Assembly (NCBI RefSeq): GCF_000744945.1
Contig: NZ_JQMX01000001.1
Span: 1,798,001-1,862,000, forward strand
DNA from: Carnobacterium maltaromaticum DSM 20342
Lineage (GTDB): Bacteria > Bacillota > Bacilli > Lactobacillales > Carnobacteriaceae
Length of the DNA: 64,000 bases
Direction of reading: 5' to 3'
This document shows positions 1 to 9,073 of the stretch, piece after piece. The stretch's first letter is position 1. Each line of letters begins with the position of its first letter. The notes beneath the pieces are model-generated. The model was not told where the DNA came from. It ran no database searches and saw nothing but the letters and a program-made list of their open reading frames with translations. The translations under genes and the position numbers were made by a program.

Positions 1-629
1 GTTGTTTCTGAAGTTAACGGTAAAATATTAACAACAAAATCGGCTCTTTTAATATGTTTTGGAATTTGATCTTGCTTAATAATTTCAGAGACTTCTGTTA
101 CAGGATTTCCACTTCGATTAACACCAATCACATTTAATCCAAAAGCCTGCGCTAGACGAGCAACTTCTTTTCCAACCTGGCCCATTCCAATAATCATCAT
201 AGTTTTGCCCTTTAGCTCTACTAAACTTTCTGTTTGTGACCAGACTTTATTTGTTTGTTGATTGATAGCCTTTTTAATCCCTCTAGTATCAGCTAACAGC
301 ATACCAAAAACTGACTCAGCGATAGGAACACCATGAATTCCGCTAGCATTCGTCAAAATAATATTTTTTTCGTTTAGTAAAGACAGATTCATGGTATCCA
401 CACCTGCAGATTTTGCTTGAATCCATTTTAAGTGACTATCCTTATTTTCTAATAAAAAATCAGATTTTGCTGAACTCCAGCCATAAACTATTTCGATATC
501 AGCTGCAGGAAAATTTAAAGTTGAGTCTGAAAACCCATCAATAACCTCATAATCCGGCGCTAAATCCTTCACTCGTTGCAATTGTTCTGGAGTTGTTTCT
601 TGAAGTAACCATATTCCTTTATTCTTCAT
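1..629 (-). CDS. NAD-dependent D-2-hydroxyacid dehydrogenase, partial
   Basis: The first 209 residues of a D-isomer-specific 2-hydroxyacid dehydrogenase (phosphoglycerate dehydrogenase-like family); the C-terminal third lies outside the window. The start ATG has a strong AGGAGG site just upstream. The N-terminal half of the catalytic domain is followed by the NAD-binding Rossmann segment with GMGQVG at residues 148-153. Members reduce 2-keto acids or oxidise D-2-hydroxy acids in the cytoplasm using NAD(H). The catalytic Arg, Glu and His are not all in the visible part, so the substrate cannot be judged. Directly before the ribosome binding site lies the repeated CTCAACAAACTTTTTAT core described separately. 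Confidence 0.85.
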   Translation of the reverse strand, partial: MKNKGIWLLQETTPEQLQRVKDLAPDYEVIDGFSDSTLNFPAADIEIVYGWSSAKSDFLLENKDSHLKWIQAKSAGVDTMNLSLLNEKNIILTNASGIHGVPIAESVFGMLLADTRGIKKAINQQTNKVWSQTESLVELKGKTMMIIGMGQVGKEVARLAQAFGLNVIGVNRSGNPVTEVSEIIKQDQIPKHIKRADFVVNILPLTSET

Positions 630-640
630 AATTTCCTCCT

Positions 641-672
641 TAAATAAAAAGTTTGTTGAGCCGGTTAGCTCT
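641..672 (-). repeat. Core of dispersed leader element, before dehydrogenase
   Basis: Read on the minus strand this is GAGCTAACCGGCTCAAC followed by AAACTTTTTAT and then the AAGGAGG of the dehydrogenase gene. It matches the 3' core found before metY, metA, ansA, cysK and divIC. The 5' half seen in full copies is not recognisable here. GAGC and GCTC around TAACCG could form a short hairpin. Confidence 0.7.
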
Positions 673-1051
673 AATTACAAAGGCTAGCCTATACACTAAT
701 CAGCGCTTTTTATTAAGAATAGTGATAGATAAAACGATATTAATTGATTTTATCTCCCCAAATTCCTATTTACCCTCTATAAAATATTCTGAAAAACTAG
801 CTTATTTTTGCTTTATTCTCATTATCCCACTTATAACCCCAATACGAAAGAGAAACACCCTCATTTTGTTTAATTAATATTCATGTTCATTAAATAACAA
901 TCCCTTAATCAAAGACTAATCAAACTGTTAGAAACCAAAGAAAATAGTTGTTTCCTTATATAAATCGGTTTATGATAAAAACGGTATCTTTTGATATCCT
1001 TTGAACTTATATGATTCATTTTAATTGTAAACAGAGAGGACGATTCATTGA
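673..1051. other. Divergent intergenic region
   Basis: An AT-rich gap between the divergent dehydrogenase and permease genes. Short open frames here have no ribosome binding site and no recognisable product. It should hold promoters for both genes. TTGATA at 991 and a TATATGAT stretch near 1009 are promoter-like but the spacing is poor. A GAGAGGA sequence at about 1033 is the ribosome binding site for the permease. Confidence 0.5.
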
Positions 1052-2488
1052 ATGAAAGAAGAGAAAAAGTTACGTTGGTATAACGTGGCCTTAATTGCCT
1101 TTGTTTCGGTTTGGGGCCTAGGAAATGTTGTAAACAACTATGCAACTCAAGGAATTTCAGTTATTACATCATGGATTTTAATTATGCTTTTATACTTTGT
1201 TCCATATGCATTAATTGTCGGTCAACTAGGTTCGACTTTTAAAGATGGCAATGGGGGAGTTAGTACCTGGATTAAAGAAACAACCACTAAGAAGCTGGCT
1301 TATTACGCTGCTTGGACATACTGGGTGGTGCATATTCCTTATTTAGCACAAAAACCACAAGGAATTTTAATCGCTCTTGGTTGGGCATTTAAACAAAATG
1401 GAAATCTAGTGAATGATACACCAGCCCTAACTGTATCTCTAATTAGTTTAGTCATTTTCTTAATCTTTCTATGGGTTTCATCAAAGGGTTTAACCACTTT
1501 AAAAAGAATTGGTAGTATTGCAGGAATGGCAATGTTTGTCATGTCTTTATTATTTATTTTATTAGCTGTAACCGCTCCTGCTCTTCGTGGTGCATCTTTT
1601 GCCACACCAAATATGGGCGATATAAAAACCTATTTACCGACTTTTAATTTTGCTTATTTCACAACAATATCAATGTTAGTCTTTGCAGTTGGTGGAGCTG
1701 AAAAAATTTCACCTTACGTAAACAACACAAAAAATCCATCTAAAGAATTTCCTAAAGGGATGTTAGCTTTAGCAGCGATGGTTGCTGTTTGTGCCTTATT
1801 GGGTTCATTTGCAATGGGGATGCTATTTGATAGTAACAACATTCCTGATGATTTAATGGCTAATGGTGCATATGACGCCTTTCAACGATTAGGTGCTTAT
1901 TATGGAGTTGGAAACTTCTTTATGATTTTATATGCGATTGCCAATACAATGGCTCAAATATCAGCCTTAGCCTTCTCAATCGATGCTCCGCTAAAAATCT
2001 TACTTGGCGATGCTGATGAAGAATATATTCCACGCAAATTAGCTAAATTAAATAGCAAAGGTACGCCAGTCAATGGCTACGCTATGACCGGAATTTTAGT
2101 TAGTATTCTAATTATTGTGCCTGCTATTGGGATTGGTAGTATGAATGATTTATATAAATGGTTGCTGAATTTAAATGCTGTTGTGATGCCACTTCGTTAT
2201 TTATGGGTATTCTTTGCCTATATGATGTTAAACAAATTGCATAAAAATTTCTCTTCTGAGTACAAATTTGTAAAAAATCATAAAATTGGATATGTCATTG
2301 GCGCTTGGTGTTTCCTCTTTACCGCCTTTGCTTGTATCTTAGGTATGGTGCCGAAAATCGATTATGCTGCAGATCCAAAAGCATGGGTTTTCCAATTTAC
2401 TTTAAACATCATCACACCGATTATTTTTATTGCACTAGGTATGATTTTACCAGCGATTGCTAAAAAAGAAGTCGCTAAAAAAGCTTAA
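1052..2488 (+). CDS. APC-family amino-acid permease, YjeM-like
   Basis: A polytopic membrane protein of 478 residues with about 12 hydrophobic segments, belonging to the amino acid-polyamine-organocation superfamily. The N-terminal segment GLGNVVNNYATQG is the unwound first helix typical of the superfamily. The stretch around residues 88-103 (WTYWVVHIPYLAQKPQ) resembles the glutamate/GABA antiporter-related YjeM group. It should exchange or import an amino acid by proton or substrate antiport; the substrate cannot be read from sequence. It stands alone, ends in a terminator shared with the convergent response regulator, and no decarboxylase gene lies next to it, so a role in acid resistance is not supported here. 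Confidence 0.85.
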   Translation: MKEEKKLRWYNVALIAFVSVWGLGNVVNNYATQGISVITSWILIMLLYFVPYALIVGQLGSTFKDGNGGVSTWIKETTTKKLAYYAAWTYWVVHIPYLAQKPQGILIALGWAFKQNGNLVNDTPALTVSLISLVIFLIFLWVSSKGLTTLKRIGSIAGMAMFVMSLLFILLAVTAPALRGASFATPNMGDIKTYLPTFNFAYFTTISMLVFAVGGAEKISPYVNNTKNPSKEFPKGMLALAAMVAVCALLGSFAMGMLFDSNNIPDDLMANGAYDAFQRLGAYYGVGNFFMILYAIANTMAQISALAFSIDAPLKILLGDADEEYIPRKLAKLNSKGTPVNGYAMTGILVSILIIVPAIGIGSMNDLYKWLLNLNAVVMPLRYLWVFFAYMMLNKLHKNFSSEYKFVKNHKIGYVIGAWCFLFTAFACILGMVPKIDYAADPKAWVFQFTLNIITPIIFIALGMILPAIAKKEVAKKA

Positions 2489-2497
2489 TGAATGAAT

Positions 2498-2547
2498 AAA
2501 AAGAGTCAAAACATTGTCATTATTTGGCATGTTTTGACTCCTTTTTT
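2498..2547. terminator. Bidirectional terminator
   Basis: Inverted repeat AAAGAGTCAAAACA / TGTTTTGACTC with A-run and T-run on either side, between convergent genes. Confidence 0.9.
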
Positions 2548-3346
2548 ATGCTTCTGGCACATAGCCTTTTGAATAACTTGCAAAATCGCTAGGCAATACT
2601 TGTGTATATTTTTTGAATATATCAATAAAATAGCGATAATTGCTAAAACCTACCTCAAGCGCGATGCTACTAATTTTCTCATCACTATTTTTCAGAAGAT
2701 AAATAGCTTGATACACTCGATAACGATTTAAATACTCATTGAATGTATAGCCTGTTTCTAACTTAAACTTTTGATTTAAATAAGTTTTACTACGATTCAA
2801 CTCAAAAACTAAGTCTTGTAATCGAATTTTTTGGCTGTACTCTTCTTCAATAAAACTGATTAAGCGTGCAACTTCTTTTGATAATTTATGACGATTTGTA
2901 ATTCGCTTAAAATCAAGAATGTCTAAATCTTCTACTCCATTTAATTTCTCTTGTAAAAATTGATATTGTTGCTTTAACTCAATTGCTTCTCGCGCTTTTC
3001 TCAATGCAACAATCAGTTCTTCATGATCTACTGGCTTCAATAAATACTCTGTAACCCCGTACTTAATTGCCTCCTTCGCTTTTTCAAAATCATCATATCC
3101 TGAGATAATAATCGTGCTGTATAACGCTGTTTGATAGCTTTCTTTTAGAACCATCAAGCCATTTTTTAACGGCATATTTAAATCTAGTAATAAAATATCG
3201 GGTTTCAATTTAGTTATTTTTTCCAGTGCTTCTACTCCATTAGCAGCTTCTCCGACAATCTGACAGTTTTCTTTTCCCCAGTCTAAACTAAATTTCAAGC
3301 CTTCTCGGATAATATCCTCATCTTCAATAATCAATACTTTAAACAT
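2546..3346 (-). CDS. YesN-type response regulator with AraC output domain
   Basis: Cytoplasmic two-component response regulator. The receiver domain covers residues 1-120, with acidic pocket E8-D9, phosphoacceptor D55 in LLLDLNMP and conserved K104 in YLLKP. The last 100 residues are an AraC-type double helix-turn-helix containing the family motif IALEVGFSNYRYFIDIFKKY. I start at the second in-frame methionine (MFKVLIIEDE) because AAGGA lies 8 bases before it; the upstream ATG is too close to that site. It overlaps the end of the sensor kinase gene by a few bases, so the two are translationally coupled. It is the last gene of the ABC importer operon and presumably controls it. Confidence 0.92.
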   Translation of the reverse strand: MFKVLIIEDEDIIREGLKFSLDWGKENCQIVGEAANGVEALEKITKLKPDILLLDLNMPLKNGLMVLKESYQTALYSTIIISGYDDFEKAKEAIKYGVTEYLLKPVDHEELIVALRKAREAIELKQQYQFLQEKLNGVEDLDILDFKRITNRHKLSKEVARLISFIEEEYSQKIRLQDLVFELNRSKTYLNQKFKLETGYTFNEYLNRYRVYQAIYLLKNSDEKISSIALEVGFSNYRYFIDIFKKYTQVLPSDFASYSKGYVPEA

Positions 3347-5033
3347 CCCCATCATCCTTTATTAACGGCAATTCAATTTGGACAATTGTGCCCAAACCCA
3401 ATGTGCTCTTAATTTTCAGTCCATATTTTTCGCCATAAATCAGTTTAATTTTCCGGTCTGTATTGTATAACCCTATACTACTTAAGTTGATTATTTCTTG
3501 GCGCAAATTAGCTTCGATTTCGGATAATTGTTTAGTAGCAATACCTGGTCCATCATCTTCTACTGTAATCCAAATTTTGTCTTGTTGCGCTTGAACAGAT
3601 ATTTTAATTGTTAAATTAGTTTGATTTTGGTACCCATATTTAATCGAATTTTCTACAATTGGCTGTAATAGCAGCTTAGGAATTTCAACTTTCGTCAAAC
3701 TTGGATCGAGGTCAATTTGATAGGTTAATCGATTGTTATAACGGTATTGATGCAAAGCTAAATAATCAGAAATATAGTCCATATCCTTTTGCAAAATTTC
3801 CCAATTTTGACCTTGGTGAATACTATAACGCAACAAACGGGCTAAAGTTAAAATGATGCGTTGTGCCTTATCTTGATCAGAAACCATCGTATAGCGAATC
3901 GTTTCTAGCATATTAAATAAAAAATGAGGATTAAATTGGCTTTGTAAAAATTTAATTTCATCACGCTGTAAAACATAGGTGAGCTCTTCATTTCGTAATA
4001 ACAATTGATTTAAGTTTTTAAGCATTTTATTATAGTGATCCGCTAATTCTTCAAATTCATCACCTGTCTTGATTTCAACAAAATTAGTTAACTCACCTGT
4101 TTTTAAACTATCTAAACCCGACATTAAAACACTCACCGACTGACTATTGCGCTCTGACATTTTTTTAGCTAAATAATTGACTAGAAAATAAAGAACTAAG
4201 CTACTAATAGTCGTCAGCAATAAATAAGAAACAAGTACTTCTTGATAATTCGGTTTCTGGATTAAGGTTTTCACCTGAACTCCATAGAGAGAGTCCTGAT
4301 TTTCTGCCAGAATATACTTTTTACTATCAAGCAAGATCTCATTGCCTTCCCTTTCGTCTACACTGAATTTGCCCATCAGTCCTTTGACACGGTTACTCGT
4401 TGTAGCAATAATGCGTTCATATTGATCCGCTATTACAACAATATCAACATTCTTTCCAAATAATAGTTTTTGAAAATCCTCATCATATAAACGATAAATT
4501 AAATAACCAACAATTTCCCCATCTTTTCCGACAGGTTGGATTAAGGTTAATCCAGTGACTTTATTATAAGAAAAATAATTTGTTTGAACATCAATTACCA
4601 TCTGCTTCGGATTTTTCCAACGCTTTAAACGATAACTTGGAATTTCATTCGCAAGGTAATCCTCAGATGAAGATGACGTTAGAGAAAACCCTTTCATATC
4701 AACAAGATGGAAAATACTTTTAACTTCTTGTTGCAAATTAAATCCGTAAAACTCTTCAAAAACTAAATTACTCTTTTTCTGTTGGGTTAAATAATCTAAA
4801 ACATATTCATTGTTCGCCATGCGTATCATTTCTTTTTCATATGTAGCTAAGACACGATTAAAAGCTAGCATTGTTTCCTGGCTAGCCTTTACCGTATCAT
4901 TACGAACTTTCCAACTAGCATAAGAGAATATGCTAATCCCAAAAATAACGAATAAGAAAACAATCGGAATAAACGTATACTTCAAAAAAAGAAGTCGGGT
5001 TTTTTCTTTGAATTTATGTTGTTTCTTATCCAT
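3339..5033 (-). CDS. YesM-type sensor histidine kinase
   Basis: Membrane sensor kinase of about 564 residues. One transmembrane helix lies near residues 18-38, a long extracellular sensor domain follows, a second helix lies near 268-290, then HAMP, the His_kinase domain with phosphoacceptor His about residue 370 in LQSQFNPHFLFNMLETIRY, and HATPase with the N box VENSIKYGYQN and G box DDGPGI. This class pairs with AraC-type regulators and usually senses extracellular carbohydrates. A TTG and two ATG codons are in tandem at the start; I use the ATG six bases after GAGGGA. It is downstream of the permease in the same operon, so it probably senses the transporter's substrate. Confidence 0.92.
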   Translation of the reverse strand: MDKKQHKFKEKTRLLFLKYTFIPIVFLFVIFGISIFSYASWKVRNDTVKASQETMLAFNRVLATYEKEMIRMANNEYVLDYLTQQKKSNLVFEEFYGFNLQQEVKSIFHLVDMKGFSLTSSSSEDYLANEIPSYRLKRWKNPKQMVIDVQTNYFSYNKVTGLTLIQPVGKDGEIVGYLIYRLYDEDFQKLLFGKNVDIVVIADQYERIIATTSNRVKGLMGKFSVDEREGNEILLDSKKYILAENQDSLYGVQVKTLIQKPNYQEVLVSYLLLTTISSLVLYFLVNYLAKKMSERNSQSVSVLMSGLDSLKTGELTNFVEIKTGDEFEELADHYNKMLKNLNQLLLRNEELTYVLQRDEIKFLQSQFNPHFLFNMLETIRYTMVSDQDKAQRIILTLARLLRYSIHQGQNWEILQKDMDYISDYLALHQYRYNNRLTYQIDLDPSLTKVEIPKLLLQPIVENSIKYGYQNQTNLTIKISVQAQQDKIWITVEDDGPGIATKQLSEIEANLRQEIINLSSIGLYNTDRKIKLIYGEKYGLKIKSTLGLGTIVQIELPLIKDDGDV

Positions 5034-5056
5034 CATCAATCCCTCATTATCTATAT

Positions 5057-6715
5057 TTAAATTGAAATTTCTTTTTTACCCGTTAACTTGAAGAATAGTA
5101 ATAACGAACTAACTGTAATTAGTGTTAAAATCGTTGACAACGCGGCTGCAGTTCCATAATTCCCACGAATAACTTCTGTATAAATAGCCACAGACATCGT
5201 CCGTGTTTTAGCTGTATACAAAATAATCGTTGTGCTTAACTCTGTGATAATGGTTACCCAACTTAAAATAGCACCTGAAATAACACCTGGAAGCATCATT
5301 GGAAAAGTCACCCTAAAGAATGTTTTTAAATTGGATGCTCCTAAACTGACAGAAGCTTCTTCAATACTAGGGCTAATTTGATGCACAATCGCAGCGCTTG
5401 AACGAATCGTATAAGGCAAACGTCTGATTACATACGATACAATTAAAATCAATGCTGTCCCACTTAATAATAAAGGTGGTTTATTAAAAGTCAATAACAA
5501 AGCAATTCCCATCACAGAACCTGGAACGATGTAGGGAATCATTGTAACAATATCGAGCCCATTTGTTAAGGTATTTTTTCTTCTAACGGTTACATACGCA
5601 ATTAAAATAGCTAAGAACACGACAATCACAATCGAAGCAATCGCCAATGAAAAAGTATTCTTAATCGCGTCACCAGAACGATCAAAGGCTAACCTAAAGC
5701 TATCTAGCGAATAACCTTTGATAAATATTCGTCCGGAAGTTTTCAAAAAAGCTGTATAAATCACATACAATTGCGGAGCAATCGCCGCCACAATAAAGCC
5801 ATAAATATAGGTATGAGCAAGAATATTTCGGATTCCTTTTGCTTTTTTAGCTTCCATCGGATGCAAAGCGTTCATTGAAAAGGATTTACGATTGCTAATA
5901 TATTTTTGAATCAAGAAGACCGCAATCGCAAAAACAATGACAATTACACTAATTGCTGCTGCAAAACCATCATCGCCACCCATTTCGCTAATAAACTCAT
6001 TAAATATTAAAACTGGCACTGTACGATAGCCTTCCCCAATTAACATCGGTGTTCCAAAATCAGCTAGAGCACGCATAAAGACTAATAACGCCCCGGCTAA
6101 AAGAGTTGGCATAATTAATGGGAAAATAACTTTCACCATTTTTTTAATTCCTGTACAACCCATGCTTTCAGCCGCTTCAATAATAGAATTATCAATGCTC
6201 TTTAGAGCTCCCATCAAATACATATAGATTAATGGAACTAATTGTAGAGTTAACACAATTACAATTCCTGTAAACCCATAAATATCAGGGACCTTCACAC
6301 CAAACATACTTGAAATAAATTTTGTAATTGCACCATTTCGGCCTAATAATAAAATCCAAGAGTAAGCACCAATAAAAGGCGGAGCCATTGAAGAAATCAA
6401 GATTAGAATTTGCAAAAATACTTTGCCTTTAATTTTCACCGTTGTCATAATATAAGCTAACGGTGTTGCTAAAACCACGGCTAATAGCGTAACTGAAATC
6501 GTGACTTTTAAACTGTTAAATAAAGCATCGTAATAATAGTTTTTACCAAAAAATTTAGTAAAATAAGCAACGGAAAATCCGGTCCCATCAGGATTTGTAA
6601 AGCCTGCTTTTAATAAGGTAAATAATGGCAGAACCAATAAAATTAAATAAAGTAAGAAGATGCCAATAGTAATATACGTCCAAACATCTTTTTTTTGCCC
6701 TTTACCAAACATCAT
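5057..6715 (-). CDS. ABC importer double permease, FbpB/AfuB type
   Basis: Inner-membrane permease of 552 residues that is a tandem fusion of two BPD_transp_1 domains, about 12 membrane segments in all. Each half has an EAA loop: EAAESMGCTGIKKMVKVIFPL near residue 180 and EEASVSLGASNLKTFFRVTFPM near 455. This is the architecture of the ferric/sugar-phosphate importer group. It forms the channel for the lipoprotein and ATPase encoded upstream. Its start overlaps the end of the ATPase gene, indicating coupled translation. Confidence 0.92.
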   Translation of the reverse strand: MMFGKGQKKDVWTYITIGIFLLYLILLVLPLFTLLKAGFTNPDGTGFSVAYFTKFFGKNYYYDALFNSLKVTISVTLLAVVLATPLAYIMTTVKIKGKVFLQILILISSMAPPFIGAYSWILLLGRNGAITKFISSMFGVKVPDIYGFTGIVIVLTLQLVPLIYMYLMGALKSIDNSIIEAAESMGCTGIKKMVKVIFPLIMPTLLAGALLVFMRALADFGTPMLIGEGYRTVPVLIFNEFISEMGGDDGFAAAISVIVIVFAIAVFLIQKYISNRKSFSMNALHPMEAKKAKGIRNILAHTYIYGFIVAAIAPQLYVIYTAFLKTSGRIFIKGYSLDSFRLAFDRSGDAIKNTFSLAIASIVIVVFLAILIAYVTVRRKNTLTNGLDIVTMIPYIVPGSVMGIALLLTFNKPPLLLSGTALILIVSYVIRRLPYTIRSSAAIVHQISPSIEEASVSLGASNLKTFFRVTFPMMLPGVISGAILSWVTIITELSTTIILYTAKTRTMSVAIYTEVIRGNYGTAAALSTILTLITVSSLLLFFKLTGKKEISI

Positions 6716-7817
6716 TTACCACTCCTTTTGTCAAATTCACTTCCGTTTGACTATCAAAAAGGTTAATTTTATCTTTTTTAATGTGTAAACCAATCCAAGT
6801 TCCAGGTTCAATGACTTTTTCAAGTGTTGATTCCTGAATAATTTCAACTTGTTCACCACTAGCTAATTCCACATTATAGTGGGTATTTAAACCTAAAAAC
6901 ATATTATTTAAGACCTTAGCCCGAATTCCCAAGCCATCTTCGACAATTACAAACTCTTCGGGTCTAATCGAAACTTTCACCTTACCAGATTGTCTATTTT
7001 TTGGATCCGCTAAGTTCATTATCTGTACACTATTGTCCTGATCTAAATGTAAACATCCTACTGTTCCTTCCATATTCAGTTCACGTTCAATAATATTGGT
7101 TCGACCAATAAAATTAGCCACAAATACATTGGCCGGACGATGATAAATATTTTGCGGTGTTCCAACATGTTGAATACTCCCTAAATTCATCACCGCAATT
7201 CGATCAGAAACAGCCATCGCTTCTTCTTGATCATGAGTCACGTAAATAGTTGTGATACCAACTTCTTTTTGAATATTTCGAATCGCATTTCGCATATCAA
7301 CTCGCAACTTAGCATCTAAATTCGATAACGGTTCATCCATTAAAAGAACACTAGGTTCAATAACAATTGCTCGTGCTAATGCAATTCTTTGTTGTTGACC
7401 TCCTGATAAATTTTCAGGTAAGCGGTCTTTAAATTTTTGGATTTGAACGACATCCATCATTTTTTCAACTTTCTTCTCAATCTCATCTTTGGCTATTTTT
7501 ATTTTTCTATTTTGCAAACCAAAAGCGATATTTTGTTTCACTGTTAAATGCGGAAAAATAGCATAATTCTGGAAAACCATGCCAATATTCCGATTTTGTG
7601 GAGTTACATGATTAATTTTCGTTTCATTAAAACAAATATCGCCTCCTTCAATACTGTTAAAACCTGCCACCATCCGCAATAAAGTTGTTTTCCCGCACCC
7701 AGATGGACCCAGTAAAGTAAAAAATTCACTGGGTTTAATTTCAACAGATAAATCGGGAATCACAACGCTTTCTCCATATTTTTTAAGAACATTTTTAATT
7801 TTAATTGTTGTACTCAT
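6702..7817 (-). CDS. ABC importer ATPase, FbpC/AfuC type
   Basis: Nucleotide-binding subunit of 371 residues. Walker A GPSGCGKTT is near residue 38, signature LSGGQQQR near 138, Walker B VLLMDEP near 160 and the H-loop in YVTHDQEEAM. A C-terminal TOBE-like regulatory region follows residue 240. Annotation tools would call it a ferric-iron or spermidine/putrescine ATPase, but these names do not fix the substrate. It drives import through the fused permease. It lies between the binding-protein gene (28-base gap) and the permease (overlap). Confidence 0.93.
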   Translation of the reverse strand: MSTTIKIKNVLKKYGESVVIPDLSVEIKPSEFFTLLGPSGCGKTTLLRMVAGFNSIEGGDICFNETKINHVTPQNRNIGMVFQNYAIFPHLTVKQNIAFGLQNRKIKIAKDEIEKKVEKMMDVVQIQKFKDRLPENLSGGQQQRIALARAIVIEPSVLLMDEPLSNLDAKLRVDMRNAIRNIQKEVGITTIYVTHDQEEAMAVSDRIAVMNLGSIQHVGTPQNIYHRPANVFVANFIGRTNIIERELNMEGTVGCLHLDQDNSVQIMNLADPKNRQSGKVKVSIRPEEFVIVEDGLGIRAKVLNNMFLGLNTHYNVELASGEQVEIIQESTLEKVIEPGTWIGLHIKKDKINLFDSQTEVNLTKGVVNDVW

Positions 7818-7844
7818 TTGTCCATCTCGCCTCCTACAATTTTC

Positions 7845-8879
7845 TTATTGTAATTCTGTAAATAAATCTGTATATTGGTTTACGATTTTATCTTTGTTTT
7901 TTTGCACATAATCTTCATCTTCTGTAAGGATTTTAATGTCTTTCATTGGGACCATATGATTCCCTAATGCCGCATCTTTTCGTAACGGACGATTTGTCAA
8001 TTCCTCGCCAAAAATATCTTGAGCTTCTTTTGATGTCATAAAATCAATAAATTTTTCGGCATTTTCTTTGTGTTTTGCATCTTTAATAATCGCTAAAGCA
8101 GCATCTAGATAAACAGCACCTTCTTTAGGATAGACAATCTTAACTGGAGCACCATCACGGATATAGCTAGCTGATGGATCTTCATAAGTTAATCCAACAA
8201 CAAATTCACCATCTGCAACTCCTTTGTGCACAGCACCAGATCCATTTGCAACTTTTCCATCCAAATTCTTAATTAAACTACCCACATAATCCCAGCCTTT
8301 ATCTGATTCATAATCGCCACCCATTGCCAAAAGCATATTCGTCAATTGTGCAAAACCAGAACTAGAACTGGCTGGATCGGCAGCTGCAATCTTGCCTTTA
8401 AGTTGCGCATTTAATAAATCTTCATAACCTTCAATTTTTATATCCCCAATTAAATCAGTATTAATTAAAATATTACTGCCATCAGTAATATAAGGTGTTA
8501 ATACTCCAGCAATATTTTGATGACCTTCGATCATATCTTTGTCATTTTTAGACGTATATTTTTCAAATAAATCTTCATTAGTTAATTTAGATTTATTTAA
8601 GCCCCCAAACATCACATCAGCATACGGGTTTTCCTTCTCAGAAGAAATTCGTTTCAATAACTCTCCAGTACCTGCTGAAACCAATTCAACTTTAATTCCC
8701 GTTTCTTTTTCAAACATTGGAATTAATGTATTGACGATATCCTCACTATTTGGCGAATAGACAATTAATGTATTTTCTTCTTTTTTATTTGTTCCTTTTG
8801 TCTTCTCACCGCTCCCACAAGCGGATAATCCTACTAGAGCAACTGTTAATACAACCATTAAACTGACAAACTTTTTCAT
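7845..8879 (-). CDS. Substrate-binding lipoprotein, FbpA/AfuA family
   Basis: Extracellular solute receptor of 344 residues, anchored by a lipobox LSAC (Cys21) after a hydrophobic signal peptide. Homology of the N-terminal lobe (NTLIVYSPNSEDIVNTLIPMFEKETG) and the central DPASSSSGF segment places it in the FbpA/AfuA family. The adjacent tyrosine pair that ligates iron in FbpA is not seen in the corresponding GLTYEDPSASYIRDG region. Together with the cre site at the promoter and the sugar-type two-component system downstream, that favours a phosphorylated sugar or other carbon compound over ferric iron. It is the first gene of a five-gene operon. Confidence 0.88.
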   Translation of the reverse strand: MKKFVSLMVVLTVALVGLSACGSGEKTKGTNKKEENTLIVYSPNSEDIVNTLIPMFEKETGIKVELVSAGTGELLKRISSEKENPYADVMFGGLNKSKLTNEDLFEKYTSKNDKDMIEGHQNIAGVLTPYITDGSNILINTDLIGDIKIEGYEDLLNAQLKGKIAAADPASSSSGFAQLTNMLLAMGGDYESDKGWDYVGSLIKNLDGKVANGSGAVHKGVADGEFVVGLTYEDPSASYIRDGAPVKIVYPKEGAVYLDAALAIIKDAKHKENAEKFIDFMTSKEAQDIFGEELTNRPLRKDAALGNHMVPMKDIKILTEDEDYVQKNKDKIVNQYTDLFTELQ

Positions 8880-8908
8880 TTTAACTCCTCCTCTTTCATA
8901 ATAAAATC

Positions 8909-8936
8909 AGTATAGCATGATAAAAAGCGCTTTCAA
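8909..8936 (-). promoter_or_regulatory. Promoter with overlapping cre site, ABC importer operon
   Basis: On the minus strand TTGAAA (8936-8931) and TATACT (8914-8909) are separated by 16 bases. The -35 is embedded in TTGAAAGCGCTTTTTA (8936-8921), which matches the catabolite responsive element consensus with one mismatch. CcpA bound here would block RNA polymerase, so the operon should be repressed by preferred sugars. Confidence 0.8.
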
Positions 8937-9073
8937 TGCTAATTTAGAACAGATTTGTCTAGTTTAGAAAAGTTCTACCTTTTTTATTCTTTTACAATAA
9001 AAAAGCCCACTTTTAACGTATTCAATGCTAAAATAGAGGAAAGAACAAGTTTAGTGGGGAAAGGGTGACACTT

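Noticed and set aside
909..1145. Minus-strand frame overlapping the start of the YjeM-like gene
   Set aside because: A shadow of the permease gene in another frame, with no ribosome binding site or family match.
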